Assembly (NCBI GenBank): GCA_035761805.1
Contig: DASTQL010000030.1
Location: 1-9,206, forward strand
Direction of reading: 5' to 3'
Length of the DNA stretch: 9,206 nucleotides
From: DASTQL01 sp035761805
Lineage (GTDB): Bacteria > Actinomycetota > Actinomycetes > Jiangellales > Jiangellaceae
Position 1 is the first letter of the stretch. Each line of letters begins with the position of its first letter. This document shows positions 1 through 5,611 of this stretch, piece after piece. The translations under genes were made by a program, and so were the position numbers. A model generated the notes under the pieces. The model ran no database searches and was not told the DNA's origin. It worked only from the letters and a program-made list of their open reading frames with translations.

Positions 1-141
1 ACAGTGATCACTCCGGCCACAGCCCGGCCGGGCACCCGACCGAGGACAAGATCACCGTGTCGTCAACCCGCCGCGTCGCGGCAGCTACCCGTCACGGGCG
101 GCCCGGTGGTGTCGGGTGTGAGGCGTCCGTGGCGCTCGTCG

Positions 142-360
142 TCAGGGCAGGGGGTCGAAGTGCGGGATCGTCGACTGCACCTCGGCGTCGTGTCGACGCC
201 GGGTGGCCAGCCGCTCGGCGAAGCCGGGGTCGTACTCCCGGCCTCGGTGACGGTGCCGCCCGGCCCAGCCGCCGACCGCCGCCACCCGTCGACGGAGGCG
301 ACCCGCCCAGGCACCGACAGCAGCGAGGATGTCGCCGAACATCCACTGGGCGGCGTTCAT
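142..360 (-). CDS. Uncharacterised small basic protein, copy A (72 aa)
   Basis: I do not recognise the family. The N-terminus (MNAAQWMFGDIL, then an Ala/Gly/Trp stretch to about residue 33) could form an amphipathic or membrane-associating helix. The middle is Arg/His rich, and the end is a soluble segment (REYDPGFAER, residues 41-50) finishing STIPHFDPLP. The ATG was chosen because it is conserved in the second copy at 470-712 and lies about 12 nt after GGGAG. Support for coding comes from that copy: over the shared 69 codons there are no indels, several changes are synonymous, and only about five residues differ (V26A, A33V, H38G, G40R, T53A). Codons end mostly in G or C. It is transcribed away from the SRPBCC remnant. 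The function is unknown. Confidence is moderate, because high GC keeps other frames open here too. Confidence 0.6.
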   Translation of the reverse strand: MNAAQWMFGDILAAVGAWAGRLRRRVAAVGGWAGRHRHRGREYDPGFAERLATRRRHDAEVQSTIPHFDPLP

Positions 361-418
361 GCGACCAGTGTGCTCCCGTCCGGCCCGCCCGCCCAGACAC
401 CGCCGTGAAGCGATGGGG
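155..418. repeat. Tandem duplication, unit A (264 bp)
   Basis: This segment aligns without gaps to 507-770 at a constant offset of 352 bp. I count about 25 mismatches by eye, roughly 90% identity. It covers the whole common part of the small gene plus 58 bp upstream of its start, so the likely promoter and ribosome site were copied too. The match ends at GGGG (415-418), exactly where the SRPBCC-derived fragment begins. Confidence 0.9.
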
Positions 419-488
419 TGGACCTGGGTCGCCCGCGGACCGGGCATCGTCACCACGGCCGCCACGTCGTCACTCCAGCGGGAGACGG
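419..488 (+). pseudogene. SRPBCC gene remnant, direct fragment
   Basis: These 70 bases match 1057-1127 of the intact SRPBCC gene at 66 of 71 positions, with four substitutions and one deleted base. The matching part encodes WTWVARGPG (residues 73-81 of the intact protein) and then breaks frame at the deletion. Neither the 5' part of the gene (841-1056) nor the 3' part (1128-1260) is present in place. It is a relic, not a working gene, and lies where a duplicated SRPBCC gene would be expected next to unit A. Confidence 0.85.
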
Positions 489-712
489 GCAACTTCGGCT
501 GCTTGATCGAAGTGCGGGATCGTCGACTGCACCTCGGCGTCGTGTCGACGCCGCGCAGCCAGCCGCTCGGCGAAGCCGGGGTCGTACTCCCGCCTCCGAC
601 CACGGTGCCGCCCGACCCAGCCGCCGACCGCCGCTGCCCGTCGACGGAGCCGACCCGCCCAGGCACCGACGGCAGCGAGGATGTCGCCGAACATCCACTG
701 CGCGGCGTTCAT
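470..712 (-). CDS. Uncharacterised small basic protein, copy B, with altered C-terminus (80 aa)
   Basis: This is the paralogue of the 72-aa gene at 142-360. Residues 1-69 match apart from about five substitutions. After HFD the proteins part: copy A ends PLP, whereas copy B continues QAAEVARLPLE. Those eleven codons (473-505) lie in scrambled SRPBCC-gene debris, so the tail comes from unrelated coding DNA read in a new frame and strand. An AGGAG lies 12 nt before the ATG, a better ribosome site than copy A has. The gene is divergent from the intact SRPBCC gene at 841, with 128 bp between the starts. Which copy is functional, or whether both are, cannot be told from the sequence. No function is assigned. 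Confidence 0.6.
   Translation of the reverse strand: MNAAQWMFGDILAAVGAWAGRLRRRAAAVGGWVGRHRGRRREYDPGFAERLAARRRHDAEVQSTIPHFDQAAEVARLPLE
487..508 (-). pseudogene. SRPBCC gene remnant, inverted 22-bp fragment
   Basis: This fragment is the reverse complement of 993-1014 in the intact SRPBCC gene (codons for IKQPKLP), matching at 21 of 22 positions. It is joined to the direct fragment at a GACGG sequence that both parent segments share (1121-1127 forward, 1012-1019 reverse). On its other side it meets unit B near GTGCGGGA (512-519), which also occurs reverse-complemented at 982-989 of the SRPBCC gene. It now encodes part of the C-terminal tail of the 80-aa protein. Confidence 0.8.
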
Positions 713-770
713 GCAACCAGTGTGCTCCTGTCCGGCCCGCCCGCGCATACAGCGCAGCGAGGCGACGGGG
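507..770. repeat. Tandem duplication, unit B (264 bp)
   Basis: This is the partner of the unit at 155-418. The left border abuts the inverted 22-bp SRPBCC fragment (487-508). The right border is 70 bp from the start of the intact SRPBCC gene. The first 46 bases are identical in both units; differences cluster around the codons for residues 37-40 of the small protein and in the upstream region. Confidence 0.9.
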
Positions 771-840
771 TCGATGCTCCACGACCTCGGAGGAAGGGAC
801 CCAGCGCCGAATCCGCGCCCAGGGGTGTACCTCTTGAGTC

Positions 841-1260
841 ATGCACTTCGAGCACTCGGTCTCCATCGCAGCCCCGCCCCACCAGGTCTTCGACCGCTAC
901 GTGGACGTCGCGCGCTGGCCGGAGTGGCTGGAGACGATGACGAGCGTCGAGCGCCTGGACGACGGGCCGCTGCGCGTCGGCTCCCGCACCCGGATCAAGC
1001 AGCCGAAGCTGCCCGTCGCGGTCTGGGAGGTCACCGCCCTCGAGCCCGGACGGTCATGGACCTGGGTCGCCCGCGGACCGGGCGTCTTCACCACGGCCAG
1101 CCACGTCGTCACCCCAGCGGGCGACGGATCCCACGTCACTGCTTCTCTCGACCAGCAGGGCCCGCTCGGCGGGGTGCTGGGCAGGCTGACGAAGGGGATG
1201 ACCGAGCGCTACCTGCGGATCGAGGGCGAGAGTCTCAAGGCTCAGGTCGAGGGCGCCTGA
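841..1260 (+). CDS. SRPBCC / polyketide-cyclase-like protein (139 aa)
   Basis: The length and pattern fit the START/Bet v 1-like SRPBCC superfamily (Polyketide_cyc2 type), which forms a helix-grip fold with a hydrophobic cavity. An opening strand (FEHSVSIAAPPHQVFDRYVD, residues 3-22) leads to the family's usual W-P-x-W segment (ARWPEWLE, 24-31). There follow strands with RVGSRTRIKQ and a central WTWVARGPG, and a long C-terminal helix (LTKGMTERYLRIEGESLKAQ). The start is fixed at or after this ATG because an in-frame TGA (835-837) lies one codon upstream. There is no good Shine-Dalgarno: AGGGG lies 15 nt away, and TACCTC seven bases before the ATG may mark a leaderless start. The ligand is unknown; members bind lipids or polyketides or modify small molecules. 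It converges on the GntR gene, leaving 25 bp between stops. Confidence 0.85.
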   Translation: MHFEHSVSIAAPPHQVFDRYVDVARWPEWLETMTSVERLDDGPLRVGSRTRIKQPKLPVAVWEVTALEPGRSWTWVARGPGVFTTASHVVTPAGDGSHVTASLDQQGPLGGVLGRLTKGMTERYLRIEGESLKAQVEGA

Positions 1261-1285
1261 CGAGAGCCGCAGCCACACCGCCGGG

Positions 1286-1960
1286 TCACGCCGGACCCAC
1301 GAGAGCCCGCGCCGCCCTCTCGTACTGCTGACGGCTGGTACGCAGATGGCGGCCGGCCAGCTCGGCGGCACGCTCGGCGTCGCCCACCCGCACGGCCTCC
1401 GCGATCGCTCGGTGCTCCTCGTACAGCACCTGCGGGTCGGGATGTTGGCGTAGCAACCACTGCAGGCGGCCGTTGACCGGCTCGAGCACCGACTGGAGGG
1501 CGGGGCTGCGGGAGACCTGCAGCAGCACGGCGTGGAACCGGGCGTTCGCCCCGACCGCCGCATCGACGTCCCCCGCCGCCAGCGCGTCCCCCGCCTCGTC
1601 CAGCACCGCCCGCAGGGCCTCGCCTCCCGGGCCGTCCAGCCGAACGGCCGCGCGGCGGCAGACGAGCACCTCGAGGGCCTCACGCAGGTCGAAGAGCTCG
1701 TCCACGTCCTCCGAGCTCAACCCGCGGACCACCATGCCCCGCCGCGGCCTGGCCTCCACGAAGCCCTCGCTCGCCAGCTCGCGCAGCGCCTCCCGGACGG
1801 GGATGCGGGAGACACCCAACTCGTCGGCCAGCTGCCGCTCCACCAGCCGCGAGCCGGCGGCCAACGAGCCGTCGACGATCCGCGTACGGAGCTCGTCGCG
1901 GACCGCGTCGCGGAGCGACCGGTGGGCGAGGCCGAGAGGCACGGGTGTTGCCGCCGTCAT
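1286..1960 (-). CDS. GntR-family transcriptional regulator, FCD subfamily (224 aa)
   Basis: The N-terminal winged helix-turn-helix is typical: residues 14-35 (SLRDAVRDELRTRIVDGSLAAG), then RLVERQLADELGVSRIPVRE (38-57) and a wing at RPRRGMVVR. The C-terminal all-helical FCD domain (about 83-215) keeps its metal or effector histidines in NARFH (H143), EEHRAI (H183) and GRHLR (H205). N139 stands where many relatives have Asp, a common variant. Such proteins usually repress a divergent catabolic gene until a carboxylate-type effector binds. The gene is divergent from the exported amidohydrolase at 2064. There is no Shine-Dalgarno; a TACCAT hexamer ends seven bases before the ATG, consistent with a leaderless transcript whose -10 lies in the palindrome at 1969-1978. 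Autoregulation is inferred. Confidence 0.92.
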   Translation of the reverse strand: MTAATPVPLGLAHRSLRDAVRDELRTRIVDGSLAAGSRLVERQLADELGVSRIPVREALRELASEGFVEARPRRGMVVRGLSSEDVDELFDLREALEVLVCRRAAVRLDGPGGEALRAVLDEAGDALAAGDVDAAVGANARFHAVLLQVSRSPALQSVLEPVNGRLQWLLRQHPDPQVLYEEHRAIAEAVRVGDAERAAELAGRHLRTSRQQYERAARALVGPA

Positions 1961-1977
1961 GTGGCAGATGGTATACC
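1948..1977 (+). promoter_or_regulatory. Candidate promoter of the amidohydrolase gene
   Basis: TTGCCG (1948-1953) and TATACC (1972-1977), 18 bp apart, each match four of six bases of the sigma-70-like consensus. The transcript would start near 1984, giving a leader of about 80 nt before the ATG at 2064. The -35 lies inside the first codons of the divergent regulator gene. Confidence 0.4.
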
Positions 1978-1978
1978 A
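1969..1978. promoter_or_regulatory. Predicted GntR operator (TGGTATACCA)
   Basis: This is a perfect 10-bp palindrome with the GTATAC core common to operators of FCD-type GntR regulators. It lies 8 bp from the regulator's start. It overlaps the predicted -10 of the regulator (minus strand TACCAT, 1968-1973) and of the hydrolase (plus strand TATACC, 1972-1977). Binding is inferred, not shown. Confidence 0.65.
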
Positions 1979-2063
1979 AGTGTCTGAGTGTTCTGGGACG
2001 TACGCCCGACCGCCTGGCGGCGGACCGTAGACCGAGGCGGACGGTGGAGCGGAGGAGCCCGAC

Positions 2064-3407
2064 ATGTGCCAGCACGACCACGAGACAGTCGAGCCGGTGA
2101 CGATCTCGCGCAGAGGAGTCCTGGCCTCCGCCGCACTGCTCGCAGGCGTGGCTGGTGCCGCCGGGCCCTGGGCGGCCACCGCATCAGCCGCGCCGCCGCC
2201 GTCGCCGGGACGCGGACGTCCCCCGCGCTTCGGTGGCACTCCCCCCGTACCGCCCCCGCTCGTGATCCACGGCGGCCCGATGCTCGACCCGAAGACAGGT
2301 GCGGTCACCGACGATGCCGTCGTCGTCCTGAGGGCCGGGCGGGTCCTCGATGCGGGGACGTGGGACCAGACCCGCGGGGCACGGGCGGCGGTCGGCGGTG
2401 CGGCCCAGCAGATCGACGTCCGAGGCGCGTGGGTCCTGCCCGGCCTGGTCGACGCCCACGTCCACGTCAACGCCCTGGCCGACGCCGCAGGCATCCTCCG
2501 AGCCGGGGCCACGACGGTCCGGAGCGGCGCGTCGAACTTCTACCAGGACGTCGCCATGCGGCCACTGACCACGTGGACCCCCGGGCGGGTGCCCCGGATG
2601 CGCGCCGCCGGCACCTTCATCTCCCCGATCCTGGGCGACACCGTCCTCGGTGACGAGGCCTTGGCGCCCCTGGCCAGCCTCCCGGGAGGCGTACAGGATC
2701 CCGCCGACCTCCGCTACTTCACGGCGGTCAACCTGTCCCGCGGCGTCGACGTCATCAAGACCCGCGCCAACCCTCGCGCAGGGCTGGCCGAGCAGGACCC
2801 GCTCGAGCTCGTGTACGACGAGGAGCAGCTCTCCGCCGTCGTCGCCGAGGCCCGGCGAGGCAAGGCCGGTGTGCTGTGCCACGCCTACAGTGCCGAGGGC
2901 TGTCGTGGTGCGGTCCGGGCCGGGATCGCGAGCCTCGAGCACGGCGTCTTCGTGGATGAGGAGACCCTGGACCTGATGGCTCGTCGCCGGACCGCCTTCA
3001 CCCCGACGATGGCCGCCATCACCGGTCTCCTCGACTCCAGCGACCCGGTCCTGATCGAGCGGGGGCGGGAGTACGTCCCCGTCCTGCAGGAGGCGCTCCG
3101 CAGCGCGCACGCCAAGGGCGTCCCGATCGTGGCCGGCACCGACACCTTCGGGACGGCCACGCAGCCGGTCGGCAAGGAGGTCCGGCTGATAGCCGAGGCG
3201 GGCATCCCGGCCCTCGACGCCCTCCGCGGCGCGACCACGACGGCGGCTGCACTGCTGGGTCTCGCCGACAGGGTCGGGCGGCTGGCCCGCGGCTACCACG
3301 CGGACGTCGTAGCTGTCGACGGCAACCCGCTCGACGACCCGGCAGCGTGCGAGCGCGTCCTGCTCGTCGTGGCCCAGGGCGCGATCAACCGGAACGACAT
3401 CGGCTGA
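2064..3407 (+). CDS. Tat-exported metal-dependent amidohydrolase, imidazolonepropionase/prolidase-like (447 aa)
   Basis: A twin-arginine signal starts the protein: ISRRGVLAS (14-22), a hydrophobic stretch, and a probable cleavage site after ATASA near residue 42. The mature part has the N-terminal beta-sandwich and TIM barrel of the amidohydrolase superfamily. Likely metal ligands are H132 and H134 (AHVHV), K232 (VDVIKTRA, the position of the carboxylated lysine in the prolidase-like subgroup), H273 (LCHAYS), H293 (SLEHGVF) and D360 (AGTDTF). The C-terminus returns to the sandwich (GYHADVVAVDGNPL). GGAGGAG at 2051-2057 sits six bases before the ATG. Relatives hydrolyse Xaa-Pro/Arg dipeptides, imidazolonepropionate or other cyclic amides; the substrate here is not readable. 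Export would place it outside the membrane. It is probably controlled by the divergent GntR protein. Confidence 0.9.
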   Translation: MCQHDHETVEPVTISRRGVLASAALLAGVAGAAGPWAATASAAPPPSPGRGRPPRFGGTPPVPPPLVIHGGPMLDPKTGAVTDDAVVVLRAGRVLDAGTWDQTRGARAAVGGAAQQIDVRGAWVLPGLVDAHVHVNALADAAGILRAGATTVRSGASNFYQDVAMRPLTTWTPGRVPRMRAAGTFISPILGDTVLGDEALAPLASLPGGVQDPADLRYFTAVNLSRGVDVIKTRANPRAGLAEQDPLELVYDEEQLSAVVAEARRGKAGVLCHAYSAEGCRGAVRAGIASLEHGVFVDEETLDLMARRRTAFTPTMAAITGLLDSSDPVLIERGREYVPVLQEALRSAHAKGVPIVAGTDTFGTATQPVGKEVRLIAEAGIPALDALRGATTTAAALLGLADRVGRLARGYHADVVAVDGNPLDDPAACERVLLVVAQGAINRNDIG

Positions 3408-3436
3408 CCTGCCACCCGGGAGATCGAGAGCCGCGG

Positions 3437-3465
3437 CCTCGGGCCCGCTGCGAGCGGGCCCGAGG
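3437..3465. terminator. Strong hairpin, probable bidirectional terminator
   Basis: A perfect 13-bp stem, CCTCGGGCCCGCT (3437-3449) and its complement (3453-3465), closes a GCG loop. It begins 29 bases after the amidohydrolase stop and ends 18 bases before the stop of the convergent gene at 3484, so it can serve both. There is no T-run, as is usual for actinobacterial terminators. Confidence 0.75.
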
Positions 3466-3483
3466 TGCGACCCCCGGTCGTGA

Positions 3484-3849
3484 TCAGGCCTGGGCCGGGA
3501 CGTGCCGGTTGTGCCTGCCGATGGCGACTCCGAGCCCCCCCGCGGCGGCGACGCCGAGCACCGACAGCCCGGCGATGGCCCACGGGAAGTCGTCGGTCGC
3601 CGGCGTCGACGAGCTGGCGGGCGGTGCTGGCTGGGGCTGCTGCTGCAGCTCCTGCCACTCGATCTGCGCCTTCGGCACGGACTCGTTCGGAGCGGATCGA
3701 CGCAGCTGGACCTGCGAGGCCGAGCTGCCAGATGCCTCGCTGCCGCCCGGGTCCGGGACGGCGACGGCAGGCATCGCGAGGATGAGGCTTCCTGGCAGCA
3801 TCGTCGCGGCAACGGCCCCGGCGACGGCAAGGCGGCGGCTGTGCTTCAT
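3484..3849 (-). CDS. Small exported protein with C-terminal membrane anchor (121 aa)
   Basis: I do not recognise the family. Residues 1-30 form a Sec-type signal peptide (MKHSRRLAVAGAV..., ending PAVA before V31). A low-complexity region with Ser/Gly, then Gln/Pro (IEWQELQQQPQPAPP) and Ser/Thr follows, presumably outside the membrane. Residues 88-110 form a single transmembrane helix (FPWAIAGLSVLGVAAAGGLG), and a short basic tail ends RHNRHVPAQA. There is no LPxTG motif before the helix, so sortase anchoring is unlikely. The open frame reaches further upstream, but the signal peptide favours this ATG; the ribosome site is weak (a G-run six bases away). It lies 115 bp downstream of a lipoprotein gene on the same strand, suggesting a pair of surface proteins. 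The role is unknown. Confidence 0.72.
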   Translation of the reverse strand: MKHSRRLAVAGAVAATMLPGSLILAMPAVAVPDPGGSEASGSSASQVQLRRSAPNESVPKAQIEWQELQQQPQPAPPASSSTPATDDFPWAIAGLSVLGVAAAGGLGVAIGRHNRHVPAQA

Positions 3850-3865
3850 GGTGACCCCCCCGGGT

Positions 3866-3891
3866 CTCGAGGCTCCGACGGAGCCCGTCGA
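3866..3891 (-). other. Hairpin in the leader of the anchored-protein gene
   Basis: GGCTCC (3871-3876) and GGAGCC (3880-3885) pair around a GAC loop. CTCGA and TCGAG outside them extend the stem past a small bulge. It lies 16 bases upstream of the start at 3849 and downstream of the lipoprotein stop at 3965, so it may attenuate or protect the transcript between the two genes. The role is speculative. Confidence 0.3.
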
Positions 3892-3964
3892 GGACAAGAG
3901 ACGCGGAGGGGGCGCCGTGATACGCAGCATCCGGGACCGAGTGGGCCGGGAACGTCCCCGTCGG

Positions 3965-4198
3965 TCAGGACCCGGAGACGTCGCGCTGTGCAAAGTGCCC
4001 GCGCTGGTTGACGCTCGGGCTTCCCGTGCCGGGCTGGCCGGAGTGGCCGCGGTGCTCGTTCGAGTTGAGGTTGAGGCTCTCGCGCGCGGGCGGCGCCTTG
4101 GTCTCGGTCACGGCCTCGCTGCCGCACGCCCCGAGCAACCCGGCCGACAGGGCGACGACGGTGACGACCACGGCCCGGGTGCTGGAGCGGCGAGACAT
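3965..4198 (-). CDS. Small putative lipoprotein (77 aa)
   Basis: The N-terminus MSRRSSTR, a hydrophobic core (AVVVTVVALSAG) and a lipobox LLGAC with Cys25 indicate lipid modification and anchoring on the outer face of the membrane. The mature chain is only about 53 residues, polar and probably disordered (Asn/Ser/Gly/Gln-rich, with two RGH motifs at residues 50-52 and 66-68). No domain is recognised. The frame is open further upstream, but the signal sequence favours this ATG; GGAGAGG is over 20 bases away, too far to help. The gene precedes the anchored exported protein at 3484-3849 on the same strand. Upstream lies an 11-bp repeat array (4274-4328) that may control it. The small size and lack of a domain keep the confidence moderate. 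Confidence 0.65.
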   Translation of the reverse strand: MSRRSSTRAVVVTVVALSAGLLGACGSEAVTETKAPPARESLNLNSNEHRGHSGQPGTGSPSVNQRGHFAQRDVSGS

Positions 4199-4273
4199 CG
4201 TACGGACGGTGCTCGTGGCACCTCTCCTTCCGCTGGTGCCGGGTGCTTCCCGGCTGCCTCCAGCGGACTCCCC

Positions 4274-4328
4274 ACCGGTCGCAGTCCGGCCCACGACCGG
4301 TCGCAGACCGGTCTCATCGCGGTCGCTC
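4274..4328. repeat. 11-bp direct repeat array upstream of the lipoprotein gene
   Basis: Five units are in 11-bp register: ACCGGTCGCAG (4274), TCCGGCCCACG (4285), ACCGGTCGCAG (4296), ACCGGTCTCAT (4307) and CGCGGTCGCTC (4318). Units 1 and 3 are identical, unit 4 matches them at 9 of 11 positions, and units 2 and 5 are degenerate. The array begins 76 bp upstream of the lipoprotein start, in a 233-bp gap without other genes. An 11-bp pitch is the spacing of direct repeats bound by OmpR/PhoB-type winged-helix proteins and SARP regulators; the link is inference. Confidence 0.5.
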
Positions 4329-4362
4329 CACCGGGTCTCTGGGTTCTCCCGCGGCCACTCCG

Positions 4363-4424
4363 GACGGACGTCGCGTCGGGGCGATCTCGTCCGTCGGCCA
4401 GCGGCCGCGTGCCCGGGGGCGGCC
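4363..4424 (-). terminator. Possible terminator region after the 112-aa gene
   Basis: Two modest hairpins follow the stop at 4432: GGCCGC/GCGGCC (4403-4408 with 4419-4424, 10-nt loop) and GACGGACG/CGTCCGTC (4363-4370 with 4388-4395, 17-nt loop). Either could end the upstream transcript and separate it from the lipoprotein gene. In DNA this GC-rich, stems of this size arise by chance, so the call is weak. Confidence 0.3.
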
Positions 4425-4431
4425 GAGGTGG

Positions 4432-4770
4432 CTACTGCTCCGCCGTGTCCTCCGGCCAGGCACCCTTCTCGGAGAAGGCACCCACCCTCTCCAGCGGCGC
4501 ACCGAACGCCTCGAACGCGCTCTCGACCTCGTCGTCGTCCACGTGGAGCTTGCCCGTGGACAGGCCGCTGAAGTCCATGACCACGAGAAACGCGTCCGTC
4601 GATTCGTGGGTGTCGGCCAGCCCGCGCCAGAGCTCCAGGCCGAGGACCTGTCCCACGCGAGTCGGACCCTTGCGCACAGCGGGGAAGTACCGCTCCCGCA
4701 TGAAGGCCTCGAAGGCGTCGCCGTCCTGCCCCTCGCCCAACGTGGTCCGATAGACGATCTTGTGCCCCAT
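4432..4770 (-). CDS. Small dimeric alpha/beta-barrel-like protein (112 aa)
   Basis: No firm family call is possible. The length and order (strand HKIVYRTTL, helix GDAFEAFMRERYFPAVRKG, strands VLGLELWRG and DAFLVVMDFSG, helix VESAFEAFG) suggest a ferredoxin-like fold of the kind found in dimeric alpha/beta-barrel (ABM, EthD-like) proteins, which are often small monooxygenases or ligand-binding proteins. No catalytic residue can be named. The ATG at 4770 follows a purine-rich GGGGGAGGGG ribosome site. The next gene upstream on the same strand, the endonuclease-like hydrolase, ends 110 bp away, so co-transcription is possible but not tight. Codon use matches the neighbours. Confidence 0.78.
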   Translation of the reverse strand: MGHKIVYRTTLGEGQDGDAFEAFMRERYFPAVRKGPTRVGQVLGLELWRGLADTHESTDAFLVVMDFSGLSTGKLHVDDDEVESAFEAFGAPLERVGAFSEKGAWPEDTAEQ

Positions 4771-4880
4771 GGTTCCACCCCTCCCCCAGCCATGGCCGGA
4801 ACGGAGACCCGCTCCGCCCACTTCACTGCTGACCTGCCTGAGTGTGCGCCCCCGGCCGACCTTCGACCAGCCCGTGTAAA

Positions 4881-5576
4881 TCAACGACGCCGGCCGGCGA
4901 CCCCGAGGTCGAGGTCGGCGACGACCGGCCGATGATCGCTGGCCACGAGTACATCCGTGTGCTCGACCACCCGGCATCCGGTGACCAACGCGGGACCGTG
5001 CACGAAGACCCCGTCGATGCGACGCCGCGGCCGCCGCGCCGGGAACGTCGGCTCTGCCGTACCCGCCCCGCAGTCAACCCACGAGCCGGCCAGTGCACGC
5101 CACACCGGCCCGTCCGGTCCTTCGTTCAGGTCACCGGCCAGCACCACTACCGGCGACGGCAGCCGCCCCACCGCGGCCAGCAGGTCGTCCAGGTGACGGA
5201 CGCGCTCGTCGGCGTCCAGCCCCAGATGGGTGCTCGCCACCGTCACGCTCTCTCCCGTCTGGGTACGCAGCCGCGCGAGCGTGACTCCGCGCTGGAAGAG
5301 CCCCGGCGACTTGGTGAAGCGGACCTCCCGGGTCTCCACGACCTCCACGCGCCGCCCGACCAGCAACGCCGAGCCCCCCGTCGTACGGCCTCCGGCCACG
5401 AACCTCAGGCCCGCGCGGCGGGCCATCCGCCGCCCCCTCCATCGCCAGAAGAGGAACCGCGGCGCCTCCTGCACACACACCGCGTCGGGGTCCAGGCCGA
5501 AGAGCAACCGCGACACCGCCCGCCGGTCGTTGCGCAGGGACTTGACGTTGTACGACACGATGCGCAACGACCCCAC
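4881..5576 (-). CDS. Endonuclease/exonuclease/phosphatase (EEP) family protein (231 aa)
   Basis: All hallmark EEP residues are visible in order: N10 (VSYNVKS), E37 (CVQEAP), H117 (STHLGL), D149 and N151 (AGDLNEGP), D188 (RIDGVFV), and the D214-H215 pair (ASDHRPVVADL). The fold hydrolyses phosphodiester or phosphomonoester bonds with a divalent metal; members include DNase I-like nucleases, exonuclease III, sphingomyelinases and inositol phosphatases, and the substrate cannot be read here. The length is near the family minimum, a single domain, with no signal peptide. The start is GTG, without a Shine-Dalgarno; TACGCT (5584-5589) ends seven bases upstream, fitting a leaderless transcript from inside the 35-bp gap after the CPBP gene. 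It may also be read through from that gene. Confidence 0.9.
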   Translation of the reverse strand: MGSLRIVSYNVKSLRNDRRAVSRLLFGLDPDAVCVQEAPRFLFWRWRGRRMARRAGLRFVAGGRTTGGSALLVGRRVEVVETREVRFTKSPGLFQRGVTLARLRTQTGESVTVASTHLGLDADERVRHLDDLLAAVGRLPSPVVVLAGDLNEGPDGPVWRALAGSWVDCGAGTAEPTFPARRPRRRIDGVFVHGPALVTGCRVVEHTDVLVASDHRPVVADLDLGVAGRRR

Positions 5577-5611
5577 GAGAGCGAGCGTACGGAGTCCGGT
5601 CCCATGCGCTC

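Noticed and set aside
22..33. Perfect 12-bp palindrome GCCCGGCCGGGC
   Set aside because: There is no loop for a terminator and no promoter context; such palindromes are common at this GC content.
4..506. Plus-strand open frames of 134 and 149 aa at the left end
   Set aside because: They run antisense through the duplicated small gene, are Arg/Pro/Ser-rich, and are explained by few stop codons at high GC. The first 141 bases hold no gene I can support.
415..506. SRPBCC-like peptide (WTWVARGPG) as a working gene
   Set aside because: It lacks the rest of the gene, has a frame-breaking deletion and ends in an inverted fragment.
1473..2030. Plus-strand frames opposite the GntR gene
   Set aside because: They are antisense to a clear wHTH-FCD coding region and show no recognisable domain.
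2184..3830. 548-aa minus-strand open frame
   Set aside because: It is a shadow of the amidohydrolase gene; its composition is Arg/Gly/Asp low complexity without motifs.
3347..4753. 468-aa plus-strand open frame
   Set aside because: It crosses the strong hairpin at 3437-3465 and runs antisense to three minus-strand genes with signal peptides, a lipobox or a ribosome site.
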